DNA of 64,000 bases from GM7GCV1 sp965222065 (lineage in GTDB: Bacteria > Pseudomonadota > Gammaproteobacteria > Pseudomonadales > GM7GCV1), in NCBI GenBank assembly GCA_965222065.1, contig OZ244933.1:2294001-2358000 (forward strand). The letters run 5' to 3'. The position numbers and the translations under genes were made by a program. The notes below the pieces were generated by a model that made no database searches, was not told the DNA's origin, and was given only the letters and a program-made list of their open reading frames with translations. Positions 43,516-51,745 of the stretch are shown in pieces. The stretch's first letter is position 1. Every line of letters begins with the position of its first letter.

Positions 43516-45814
43516 TAAATGGATATCAGGAGACAGCGCTCAAGAAATTCTAGATGAAGCAGTTTGGGATATTCACACAAACGGACCAGTAAACGGAGGT
43601 ACTTTTGAGAGATTATCTTACATAAAAAACTTTCACCCAGAACTCTTCTCGAAATATGAGACAAAATTAGTCACATTAATGGGGCTTTTTTATAAGCCTA
43701 TAGAGGCCGAGAGCTTTCTTGAGCATGTTTATCAAAACTACGCAGAAGCGATTAAGGAAGAAACTGGTCAATTTTATACGCCTGTACAGGCGAGCATGTA
43801 CAAGCAGATCAACAGAAATAAATACTTTTCTTTCTCTGCACCGACTAGTGCTGGAAAGTCTTATTTATTAAGAGAGCTTATAAAAAAATCGACAAGCGAT
43901 ATTGTCATAGTTGTCCCATCAAGAGCTCTGATAGCTGAATTCTATTCAGAGATTATTCGAATAGTGGGAAACAAAGTCCTCGTACTCCAATTTATAGACG
44001 ATATTTATCGACAATATGTAGATAGAAGAGTCTTTATAGTGACGCCGGAAAGAGCGACGGAGTTGTTTAAGTATTCTCAAGACTTTAATGTTGGCTTCAT
44101 TATCATGGATGAGGCGCAAATTTCTGAAGATGGAGTAAGAGGACTTAAATTCGACGCCTTTTTTCGAAGATCTTTGGCGGCTTTTCCCGATTCAAAAAAG
44201 ATATTTGCTCACCCGTTCATTACTAATCCACAAGGGCAATTAATAAAACATAGTATCAACGGGGAATGCTCAGCAAGTACATATAAGCAACACTCCGTCG
44301 GCAAGATTTTTCTATCGCATAATAAGGGGGCTTTTTCTTATTTTTCCCCCTATACGGACTCACGTAAGCAAAAGTCCGAAATAGACATAGTAGAAAATCG
44401 AATGAATGAGGGGGGAACGCTGCTGGCTTACGTAACTAAATCTAGCATCTATTCAGGCGCATTTAGTGAGCGTTTTTCAAAGTACTTAGAATTATGTCAA
44501 AAAGTCACTGACGAAAGCGCCTTAAAGATCATTGAAGATCTTCGTAAATATATTGGAGCCAGCAAGTCAGGATCTGAAAGGCACTCTGTTTTTATTGAAA
44601 TGATGGAAAAAGGGGTAGCAGTACACCATGGATCTATGCCTCTTAAAGCTAGGCTTTTAGTAGAAAGCTTTATTAGGACAGGAAGTGCAAAAATATGTTT
44701 CGCAACTTCGACATTGAATCAAGGAATCAACATGCCATTCGATGTTGTATGGGTCGACAACTTTAGAAGTATGGATGCGCTAACTCTTAAGAACCTAATT
44801 GGTCGCGCAGGCAGGTCAACGTCAAACAGTAATGAATACGATTTTGGCTACACAGTAGTAAACGCCACAAATGTAAAAAAATTTTGCGAGTTAATTCAAC
44901 AAGACACGTCTGTATCCACGACATCGGGTCTAGATGGTGACCTACAGGAAGTAGATGACGACCTTAGAGATGTAATTGAGGCAGTAAGAAATGACAGCTT
45001 TAATGATGAAATGCATCTCCCCCAGTCTCAGGTTGATCGATTAGACGATGAGAGTATTCAGGAAGACATTCTGAGGGTACTAAATAGTCTATTTGTAGGC
45101 TCAAGAATCATAACTAGAAATGAGTATTATGATTTAAAAGAGAGAGACAAAGTCAAAGAGTCATTTAAAAAAATATTTCTCAGACACCTTAGAAGAGATA
45201 CCCTTGAGCCAGCTGAGCAGGGGGTGTTGAGTGCAGCTATACCAATAATGTTGTGGCATATACATAATCGTTCGTTTAGCCAACTGGTATCCATTCGGTA
45301 CTCATATTTAAGTAGAAGAGATGAACGAAGATCCCTTGAGCGCCGACGACGAGAAAATGAAATTGATGAAGAAGAATATAGACAAGAACTCGAATCGTTA
45401 AAAATCAAGAACAGTCCGGCCGCATTTTCTATACCCGATAAGAATCATCCTGCTGCTCCCCTTTATGGGTTTAAGGTATCTGTTAAAGATATTGAATACG
45501 ATAAAATTGTATACGATACCTATGATTATCTAGATAAGGTTATATCCCAATCTATCTGTGACCCTGTTTGTGCGGCATTCGAGATTTATTACCAAAAAAA
45601 TGACGATAGCCGCGCTAGATCAATGCAAAATTATCTAAGATACGGCACCGATGACGACACTGAAATTTGGTTGTTAAGGTATGGCTTCGATATGGAAGAT
45701 ATTGAATGGATCAAAGGTCACATACAAAATATTGACGAAAACAATATAGAGTTTAACGACTCAATTTTAGAAGAGAGTCTGGAAAGGCTAGAGCTGGTAT
45801 CGCGCTATATCTAA
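43508..45814 (+). CDS. hamB: Hachiman HamB-like / AbpB-like DEAD/DEAH-box helicase
   Basis: A 768-aa superfamily 2 helicase, the sensor/motor partner of the HamA-like nuclease. Motif I is APTSAGKS (111-118), motif Ia PSRAL, motif II DEAQ (201-204), with VTPER at 179-183. The C-terminal lobe has AVHHGSMP (371-378), ATSTLNQGINMP (399-410) and motif VI IGRAGRS (431-437), as in Ski2-like/HamB helicases. A charged, helical C-terminal half follows to residue 768, with Arg/Glu-rich coiled segments near 600. Its ATG lies inside the hamA end. It is convergent with the rep gene. Confidence 0.85.
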   Translation: MISKWISGDSAQEILDEAVWDIHTNGPVNGGTFERLSYIKNFHPELFSKYETKLVTLMGLFYKPIEAESFLEHVYQNYAEAIKEETGQFYTPVQASMYKQINRNKYFSFSAPTSAGKSYLLRELIKKSTSDIVIVVPSRALIAEFYSEIIRIVGNKVLVLQFIDDIYRQYVDRRVFIVTPERATELFKYSQDFNVGFIIMDEAQISEDGVRGLKFDAFFRRSLAAFPDSKKIFAHPFITNPQGQLIKHSINGECSASTYKQHSVGKIFLSHNKGAFSYFSPYTDSRKQKSEIDIVENRMNEGGTLLAYVTKSSIYSGAFSERFSKYLELCQKVTDESALKIIEDLRKYIGASKSGSERHSVFIEMMEKGVAVHHGSMPLKARLLVESFIRTGSAKICFATSTLNQGINMPFDVVWVDNFRSMDALTLKNLIGRAGRSTSNSNEYDFGYTVVNATNVKKFCELIQQDTSVSTTSGLDGDLQEVDDDLRDVIEAVRNDSFNDEMHLPQSQVDRLDDESIQEDILRVLNSLFVGSRIITRNEYYDLKERDKVKESFKKIFLRHLRRDTLEPAEQGVLSAAIPIMLWHIHNRSFSQLVSIRYSYLSRRDERRSLERRRRENEIDEEEYRQELESLKIKNSPAAFSIPDKNHPAAPLYGFKVSVKDIEYDKIVYDTYDYLDKVISQSICDPVCAAFEIYYQKNDDSRARSMQNYLRYGTDDDTEIWLLRYGFDMEDIEWIKGHIQNIDENNIEFNDSILEESLERLELVSRYI

Positions 45815-45849
45815 GCTTAAGCCTCTCACACACTCATGTTGTCCAAGTA

Positions 45850-46863
45850 TCAGCTCTTCAGCTTTTTTATCTTAGCTATGTGTTTCCATTCAAGACTTTG
45901 AAGCCTGCGCTTAACTTCATTATTTAGGTCTTTACCCAAGCCTTCGCTAAAAATGCATAGAGTTGGCAATAGTCTCTCATAATACCTTTCAAGGCTTTGT
46001 CTGTAGTGATCTTCTCGAACAGCACCTTTCTTAATTGTTGTAGGCTCGACATCATTTACTAATTGATGCCACCAGTTAGCAGTTTTTGCCCTCGAACTAT
46101 TTTTCCCCTGCACAGGTTCTTCTGTAAACTCTATATAACTTCTTAAAAACCCTAGCGCAGTATTTTTAAGCTCTTCGATATTCGTTAACTGCTGTCTTAA
46201 CGCCTCGGCGTATTCTTTCTTATACACCATCTCTATTCGGCTTGGTCCTCGCTTGTCATAGATTCTTAAAAATCTTGGAGACATTCTTGAACCAATATAA
46301 AAAGTTTTCCCTTTATTGTTCTCTCGCCAGTCCCCGCTGTCCCTATTCGCGCGTGTTCGGAATTTACCCTTTTGATAGGCATCCCAGCACATTTGAGGAG
46401 TGAAAAAGTGATGGTCAAAAGCAATATCAATTCGAGTGGCCTTCCATCGAAATCCACAGGCATCCACCTCGGCTAAAAAGCTACATAAAGCTTCATAACC
46501 AATAGCTGCTAAAGCTTGTCCTTTTAGCTCTAGATGGCAGTGTTGGGATTGATCGGAAGGAAATGCGTACAACATCATTCCGTGCTCACCAGAATACATG
46601 GCCTGATAACCTCTAGCTTTTCCTTCCCGTTTATAAAAGAAGTCGCTCCAATTGCTTGCTTCTGGGATTTCATAGCCAAGTAAATGGGATACAGCAAGAA
46701 AAGCTATTCGACTTACATTCGTATGAAATGTCAGTGATAGATAGTCAATTGTCATTGTTACTCCCCTATTAGTAGAGGGGAGTAACGCGTCAGCCGACGC
46801 GCGCGCACTGCCGTTAGCGCGTGCGTCGTCGGCCCCATTACCCATCTTCTTACCGGAGGTCAT
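45850..46863 (-). CDS. replication initiation factor (Rep_trans-type) of an integrative element
   Basis: A 337-aa rolling-circle initiator-like protein (PF02486 type). The fold begins at TIDYLSLTFHTNVSRI, with CHLELKGQAL, KATRIDIAFDHHFFTPQMCW, GKTFYIGSR and LRIYDKRGPSRIEMVYKKEYAE, where IYDK and the Tyr are the likely catalytic region. The start at 46863 has a near-perfect AAGGAGGTGATC Shine-Dalgarno and overlaps the AlpA-like stop (TGATG). The first 36 residues are Ala/Arg/Ser/Asp-rich. A second in-frame ATG at 46755 begins the domain itself and has AGGGGAG inside a hairpin, so two products are possible. Confidence 0.82.
   Translation of the reverse strand: MTSGKKMGNGADDARANGSARASADALLPSTNRGVTMTIDYLSLTFHTNVSRIAFLAVSHLLGYEIPEASNWSDFFYKREGKARGYQAMYSGEHGMMLYAFPSDQSQHCHLELKGQALAAIGYEALCSFLAEVDACGFRWKATRIDIAFDHHFFTPQMCWDAYQKGKFRTRANRDSGDWRENNKGKTFYIGSRMSPRFLRIYDKRGPSRIEMVYKKEYAEALRQQLTNIEELKNTALGFLRSYIEFTEEPVQGKNSSRAKTANWWHQLVNDVEPTTIKKGAVREDHYRQSLERYYERLLPTLCIFSEGLGKDLNNEVKRRLQSLEWKHIAKIKKLKS
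46757..46786. promoter_or_regulatory. 11-bp perfect hairpin over the internal ribosome-binding site of rep
   Basis: GTTACTCCCCT and AGGGGAGTAAC with an 8-base loop. On the minus strand the right arm holds AGGGGAG five bases before the internal ATG of rep (46753-46755), so the hairpin can hide that start. A GC-rich partial palindrome follows at 46793-46833. The pair could also be the double-strand origin nicked by Rep. Confidence 0.6.
46793..46833. repeat. GC-rich imperfect palindrome inside rep, possible origin
   Basis: GCCGACG...CGCGCGCAC and GCGCGTGCGTCGTCGGC face each other around about eight bases. The region is far more GC-rich than the rest of the island. Rep-family origins often lie in the 5' part of rep; the role here is inferred from position. 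Confidence 0.4.
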
Positions 46864-47072
46864 CAGATCACCTCCTTGCTATAGCAGGTATTCGTATGAA
46901 CTGATCGTTCTACATAGGCTTCAAGATCATCAAGCCTATATCTGATGGAGCGTGTCCCTAACCTAATAAAGGGTATCTTTGCTCCAGCCCATCGATCACG
47001 TTCTAGAAATGCTCGACTTACACCAAGGTAGTGAGCTGCTTGTTCAGTTGTTAAAAGTCTTTCTGCTGGCAT
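46863..47072 (-). CDS. AlpA-like helix-turn-helix regulator / excisionase
   Basis: A 69-aa MerR-type winged-helix protein: LLTTEQAAHYLGVSRAFLER is the helix-turn-helix, followed by IPFIRLGTRSIRYRLDDLEAYVE, the wing seen in AlpA and excisionases. Such proteins switch on excision or the element's other genes. It lies directly before rep, its stop overlapping the rep start. Confidence 0.85.
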   Translation of the reverse strand: MPAERLLTTEQAAHYLGVSRAFLERDRWAGAKIPFIRLGTRSIRYRLDDLEAYVERSVHTNTCYSKEVI

Positions 47073-47180
47073 GTTGCCTCCGTGTTTGTGAATGACGGAG
47101 GCAGTTTGAATTTTGCGCTTAGGCGCGAATATTCCCGTTTATATTAGACGGATAAAAAAGCCAGTTTAAGCGGTAAATAA

Positions 47181-48044
47181 TCATGATCTGGCGCGCCCTT
47201 TTTTAGATTCTGGCGGCCTTGGGTCTAAGTCTGCTATCCATTCCCTAATGGTCTTAGGGTCACCATAGCGAGCGGCATCACAGTAATATTGGATAATGTC
47301 ATCATTGATAATAGATTGAATTGTTCTTGTTTTATCTTCCTTCCACATAATTGAGGCGACTTGTCTGCAAAGCAGTCGAGTCTTTTGTGCATGGGTTAAT
47401 CGCTGCCATGTTCTGTCGATCTGCTCCCTTGTTAATTTACCGACATTACTAGGTTGGGCTTCATCGGCCTCAAAATTTGAAGACTCTTCATCATTATCAA
47501 TATCTTCAAGCCAAAGCCTAAATTCATTCTGTACAGTTTTTGGATCAAACCAGAAAGAAGGGGGGTCAATACCATAAGTTTTACAGTAAAAGAAAAGGTC
47601 GTCGCGATATACATGGATGCTTTTAAGAACTTCACTTCGATACTTCCTTGTTTCAATCATGTCGTAGTGGTGTTCGGTAAGTTCTCTATGTTCGGAAGTA
47701 ATGTCCCTCATGAACTCTTGGTATAGCTGGAATCTATGTCCTTCCGTGCCATCGAATTCTTCTCTAGGAGGAACATACGCTTTCCAATCGTCTAGCCAGC
47801 TCCAGTCACGAACCGATACCCCATCAGATTTTGTGACAGGGAGTTGGGAGTTTATTTGGGCCTGAAGGATTAATCCTAGAATGTCACTGACCGGCGTAGG
47901 GACATTAGAGGATCTAATCGATTTAGGGTCATATCCTGCCCAACGGCATGACACTTCCCAAATTGATAAATGTTGGCGGTAAGAGAGAAGGCCCGGGGGA
48001 ATCTCTTTTGGAGCATCCTTTTTCCGAAAAAATGAGAACATCAC
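47181..48044 (-). CDS. island protein of unknown function
   Basis: I do not recognise this 287-aa protein. It has no signal or membrane segments. The N-terminal part has LSIWEVSCRWAGYDP, a pattern seen in uncharacterised proteins of mobile elements. The middle has many aromatic residues (WSWLDDW, HRFQLYQEFMRDI, YRDDLFFYCKTYGIDPPSFWF). The end is basic (PPESKKGRARS). It overlaps the HNH gene by four bases, so it belongs to one transcript with it. Its place between AlpA/rep and the nuclease makes a defence or element-maintenance role possible, with no direct evidence. Confidence 0.7.
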   Translation of the reverse strand: MMFSFFRKKDAPKEIPPGLLSYRQHLSIWEVSCRWAGYDPKSIRSSNVPTPVSDILGLILQAQINSQLPVTKSDGVSVRDWSWLDDWKAYVPPREEFDGTEGHRFQLYQEFMRDITSEHRELTEHHYDMIETRKYRSEVLKSIHVYRDDLFFYCKTYGIDPPSFWFDPKTVQNEFRLWLEDIDNDEESSNFEADEAQPSNVGKLTREQIDRTWQRLTHAQKTRLLCRQVASIMWKEDKTRTIQSIINDDIIQYYCDAARYGDPKTIREWIADLDPRPPESKKGRARS

Positions 48045-49462
48045 TGAAGCTTTGATTTTTTACGATGAAAACGAATGTACTCTAATTGTTTTTGAGAACG
48101 TATCGGAATTTTTACCTCTTTCGTAATATCAATGCCTAGTTTCATTAACTCGCCTTGGTCTAGTTTAGACGAATAAATCGCACTCCCGTCATCATCAAAA
48201 CTGACCAAGTGCTTATCAAATAACCTGTCTGCGATAAGGCTAAGTGGCAGACCATTCTCCGGATCAATCCTTTCTTCATTTGTATCACAGTCAGCCCAAC
48301 CCTTGATGTGGCTAGCATGCAAAAAAGTAGTATTGCTAACTTTAGTAAATGGACACATTTTGTGCAGAGCTAGAACATCTTCTCGAAAACGCCCTTGCCC
48401 GCGTCTAGATTTGATGAAGGCAGTTTTTTCTGTTTCTGAAATTTTTAATCTTCTAATCTGCCTTACTATTCGATCAGATTTCCCTTCCTTCTCAATCTCT
48501 GCTTTAGACAAGCCTGAATTTTGCATTAGAGCAGACGCTAGCTGGCCACTGATTTTGGCCAGATAAATTCCTTCATTGCCATTCCCGTTTTTATCTAGAG
48601 GAGAATGTTCGTTAGGCAATAATTCTTTAATTTTATTGTGTATGTTCGGAACGTGGATAGATTCTTCTAGTGTTTCCCAGTCCACATGAACAAGCCAGCC
48701 TTCGTCCGACCAAGTATTCTCTGTGGCTTTAAATTCAAGTGGTTTGGGAGCAGTGAAAGCCTCGCTTGTAGCTTCGCCAATCATAGAGATTTCTCTATTG
48801 GCGTAAGAGAATATTCTGTCGCCGACTTCTACTTTTCTTAAATTGTCATACCCCTTAGAAAAAGCACCGTTGGACTTTGTTTTTGGTGCCCAAATATAAC
48901 CGCCCTGGGTTTCTTGAGATCTTGTTCCTCGATGGTTAACCCACCAATATTTGATCGGCTGCTTGGCAAGCCCTAACCAGTCTAAAGCCTCTTCGCTATC
49001 AACATCGCTTAATAGCCGAGTGCCTTGAATTGGGTCTGTTTTTTTAACACCAATGCCGGCTTTGAATTCGTCTTTAGACTTATTAAATTCTCTAATGTCA
49101 TCTAAGAAGTACATCAATTCCCATGTTGGCGTCCCTTCAACATCTTTAATGCCCCACAACTCCCTAGCTAATTCAGGGGATCTTGCTTTAAGTACTACTT
49201 TGCCGGTTGCTGCAAACGTCTTTCCTTTAATAAAACAAGCGATATCCCCCACGGATAAGTCTTGCCATGTAACATCATTTCTTTTTCCAGGTACCAGCCC
49301 CCAAGTTGGAACCAACCCCTGTGGAAATTGCGTACGAAGAGAGTTTATTTTTGAGTTGTCCAGATACTGTTCTAATAAATCGATACTAACTGGATTTAGT
49401 ATCGTTTTTTTGAAGTGAAAATCCTTTTCGTTGCCTGCGGGCTGCAGTAGCACTCTCGCCAT
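48041..49462 (-). CDS. HNH endonuclease with PUA/EVE-like N-terminal regions, putative modification-dependent restriction enzyme
   Basis: A 473-aa protein. The C-terminus is an HNH nuclease of the HNH_2 type: Cys370 (MCPFTKVS), ASHIKGWA at 383-390, ENGLPLS at 402-408 and FDKHLVSF at 415-422. Before it are two beta-rich regions. One covers about 50-125 (TWGLVPGKRNDVTWQDLSVG, FIKGKTFAATGKVV, ELMYFLDDI). The other, about 170-235 (KYWWVNHRGTRSQETQGGYI, VEVGDRIFSY), resembles EVE/PUA-like readers of modified bases. Such fusions are typical of type IV restriction systems. The reader assignment is by fold resemblance only. Confidence 0.75.
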   Translation of the reverse strand: MARVLLQPAGNEKDFHFKKTILNPVSIDLLEQYLDNSKINSLRTQFPQGLVPTWGLVPGKRNDVTWQDLSVGDIACFIKGKTFAATGKVVLKARSPELARELWGIKDVEGTPTWELMYFLDDIREFNKSKDEFKAGIGVKKTDPIQGTRLLSDVDSEEALDWLGLAKQPIKYWWVNHRGTRSQETQGGYIWAPKTKSNGAFSKGYDNLRKVEVGDRIFSYANREISMIGEATSEAFTAPKPLEFKATENTWSDEGWLVHVDWETLEESIHVPNIHNKIKELLPNEHSPLDKNGNGNEGIYLAKISGQLASALMQNSGLSKAEIEKEGKSDRIVRQIRRLKISETEKTAFIKSRRGQGRFREDVLALHKMCPFTKVSNTTFLHASHIKGWADCDTNEERIDPENGLPLSLIADRLFDKHLVSFDDDGSAIYSSKLDQGELMKLGIDITKEVKIPIRSQKQLEYIRFHRKKSKLQ

Positions 49463-49464
49463 AA

Positions 49465-49815
49465 CTATCTCCTGTTATATTTTGTGGCATTCCCTTTTGA
49501 TAGATCTACAGGGTATTTTTCAGCATTAATTTTCAGCTTTTCCTGGATAGCATCTTCTAAATTAATATCTAATTTATCAGTGAGGCGTAAGAGGTATAAG
49601 GCTATATCGGCCACCTCTTGGCGAATTTCTTCTTTTTCTTTATCTGATAGATTTTCAGGAAATGATTCGGTGGCTGTTTTCCACTGGAACAAGTCCGCTA
49701 GTTCACCCATTTCTCCTGATAAAGCCATCACCAAATTTTTTGGTGTATGAAACTGATCCCAGTCTCGCTCTGAAGCAAATTCCTGAAGTTGTTTTTGGAT
49801 TTCAGTTAGATTCAC
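49465..49815 (-). CDS. MazG-like nucleotide pyrophosphohydrolase (dCTPase-type)
   Basis: A 116-aa all-alpha NTP pyrophosphohydrolase with the metal motif EMGE (35-38) and EVAD (67-70), the EExxE...ExxD pattern, and the aromatic block FQWKTATESFPENLS typical of the RS21-C6/dCTPP1 branch. Those enzymes remove non-canonical dCTP derivatives. In the island it lies 2 bases from the HNH gene, which fits a role with modified cytosines (inference), or simple housecleaning. Confidence 0.82.
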   Translation of the reverse strand: MNLTEIQKQLQEFASERDWDQFHTPKNLVMALSGEMGELADLFQWKTATESFPENLSDKEKEEIRQEVADIALYLLRLTDKLDINLEDAIQEKLKINAEKYPVDLSKGNATKYNRR

Positions 49816-50132
49816 TTTTGCTCCTCATCATTGCCTATCAACTTTAGGGCGTACTTAAAAGCTAAAAGACATGGCCCTGCCAGCATAATTCCGACAAGTT
49901 GGTTAGTTTCTGAATCAGTCGGATATGCTCCATAAGGCTCAAATATCAAATACCAGCATATAACTAGCATTACCCAAGTAACACTAAAAAACACAAATCC
50001 CCAGACTTTTTTAGGTATCTCGTTAAGTAATCTAAGAGGTCCGTCTTCTTGCGTAGAGAAATAACCAGCCAATGCCAGGCAGTCTGTTATACCACCCAGT
50101 ATTAAAAGTAGCGTCGTCCAAGTTACATCCAT
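49812..50132 (-). CDS. small membrane protein of unknown function
   Basis: A 106-aa protein with three predicted membrane helices (TTLLLILGGITDCLALAGYF, GFVFFSVTWVMLVICWYLIF, LVGIMLAGPCLLAFKYALKL). The start codon overlaps or abuts the MazG-like gene (four bases). Small membrane proteins in defence islands can be abortive-infection effectors, but nothing else here supports that. Confidence 0.65.
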   Translation of the reverse strand: MDVTWTTLLLILGGITDCLALAGYFSTQEDGPLRLLNEIPKKVWGFVFFSVTWVMLVICWYLIFEPYGAYPTDSETNQLVGIMLAGPCLLAFKYALKLIGNDEEQK

Positions 50133-50152
50133 AGCTCTCCTTTAGCTTAGTT

Positions 50153-51349
50153 TTAATCCTTTATATACCCAAGGATTTCTTCTGAGACTCTCTGCATGGG
50201 TCGCCTTAGCCTTTCCATATTGGGAACAATATAACCTGCTGTCACGTCATTCGAAAATTTGTGATTAAGAAGCCGCTTTAAAGCATAAGCCGGTATATCC
50301 AAGCTTTCGGCAATTGTTATAAATGTTCTTCGAAGATCATGAAGCTTAAAGGTAATTCCCGTCTCTTCGGTAATTCGAGCCACAGCCGTTCTCGGCTCTT
50401 TCAGAGGGCCATTGGTTACAGGGGAGGGGAAGACCCATATCTTCTCTGCCTGCAAATGTCTCCTCGTAAGTAAGTCTTCCAAAAAAGAAGACATTGGGAG
50501 CTGATGTGGTTCTGAGTTCTTGGTATCTGGAATCAAAAAACTCCGTTCATTGAAATCCACGTTATCCCAAGTCAAAGACATGGCTTCGGAGCGCCTTAAT
50601 CCTGTGAACAGTAAGAAGTGAAGATAATCACGCGTTGTTTCTTGGTTGAGCTTCATGGTCGCTTCATACCAAGGTTTGATTTGTGTGGGCGTGAGGAGAG
50701 TTTGCCGCCGCTTGATGGTGTACCAAGCTCGCGTCTTGCTTAGTCGGTCTACCGGATTGAACTGGACAACGGGTTGGCCGTCTTTATCTTCATACTGATT
50801 GATAGCGAAGTTAAAAAGAGCACGAAGCATGCGCATGGCATTGTTGGCCCTTGCATGACTTTTCTTGCCCAACGCTTGATGGCGTTTTTCTACCATTGCT
50901 TTGGTGATTTCAGAAAGAGGTAAATCTATCCAATCTGAAAACGCTCCATTGATGTTGCGTTCGTAGTCATGAAGCGTATTTGGCTTTAGATGCTTTCGTA
51001 CCTTTAGATAATCTTGATAGCAATCTCCAAGGGTTGTCCCTCGGACTCGTTTGGCTCGACGTTCTTCAATGGGATCATTACCCAATGTAATAGAGCCAAG
51101 TAAAACCTGTGCCTGCTTGCGTGCCTGTTCGGGTGTGATCTGGCCGTGCTTGCCAATGGTGATACGTTTGTTTTTACCGTTGTATCGTTTCTCAACGAAA
51201 TAAGATTTTGCGCCGTTTGTGGATACCCGAACGCCAAAGCCTTGAAGCTGGTCATCCCTGTAATAGTCCTGTGCAGGTTTGCCATTAGCCAGTTTTTTGG
51301 GTGGTTTTAGGCTGCCTACATTTGTATTATTGATTCTGATCCGTGCCAT
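50153..51349 (-). CDS. int: tyrosine recombinase (P4-type integrase) of the tRNA-Leu island
   Basis: A 398-aa integrase. The N-terminal DUF4102-like region is DYYRDDQLQGFGVRVSTNGAKSYF. The catalytic residues are Arg in FTGLRRSEAMSLTW, His-x-x-Arg in FKLHDLRRTFITIAE, His in RLLNHKF and the nucleophilic Tyr in AGYIVPNMERLR. It is read away from attR, which lies about 170 bases upstream of its start. The gene is intact, so excision is still possible. Confidence 0.95.
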   Translation of the reverse strand: MARIRINNTNVGSLKPPKKLANGKPAQDYYRDDQLQGFGVRVSTNGAKSYFVEKRYNGKNKRITIGKHGQITPEQARKQAQVLLGSITLGNDPIEERRAKRVRGTTLGDCYQDYLKVRKHLKPNTLHDYERNINGAFSDWIDLPLSEITKAMVEKRHQALGKKSHARANNAMRMLRALFNFAINQYEDKDGQPVVQFNPVDRLSKTRAWYTIKRRQTLLTPTQIKPWYEATMKLNQETTRDYLHFLLFTGLRRSEAMSLTWDNVDFNERSFLIPDTKNSEPHQLPMSSFLEDLLTRRHLQAEKIWVFPSPVTNGPLKEPRTAVARITEETGITFKLHDLRRTFITIAESLDIPAYALKRLLNHKFSNDVTAGYIVPNMERLRRPMQRVSEEILGYIKD

Positions 51350-51517
51350 TGCACTAAGTCCTTGTTATTAGTGTCTTTTTTTAGGCGGAGTGTCGGAGTT
51401 TGACCTCAAAATACCTGCCTACATCGCAAATTACAGCAAACTCAAAAACAAAAAAAGTTGCTGTAAGTTATTGATCTGCAAGTTAATTCAAAAAACGTCA
51501 AAAAGGAACACCAATAG

Positions 51518-51574
51518 CTTAAAATCCCTCGGAGTGAAAACTCCGTGCCGGTTCGACCCCGGCCCCGGGCACCA
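51518..51574 (+). repeat. attR: 57-bp copy of the tRNA-Leu 3' end
   Basis: Identical to 42616-42672. Only the 3' part of the tRNA is present, so it is an attachment site and not a second tRNA gene. It closes the island of about 8.9 kb. Confidence 0.95.
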
Positions 51575-51745
51575 CTTTGAAGTTTTTCTCAATCCAATCA
51601 GGTCCAAAAATCACTTATAAATAAGGATGTGTCCGGCGATAAATATCCAGATTCACAGGAATCGGCTATTGGGGTTTACCATGAGGACTGGCACCGGGCT
51701 AACGCTACGGTCAAACAGTCGGGCTTTGCGCAAAGGAGCGGGGAG

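Noticed and set aside
42811..45814. Type I or III restriction subunits
   Set aside because: The helicase lacks a companion methyltransferase or specificity gene, and the partner has DUF1837-type nuclease motifs, so Hachiman/AbpAB fits better.
51518..51574. A second tRNA-Leu
   Set aside because: Only the 3' 57 bases are present; the acceptor 5' strand and D-arm are missing. It is the attR repeat.
42584..51574. Complete prophage
   Set aside because: No capsid, terminase, portal, tail, lysis or packaging genes are visible; the element is too short.
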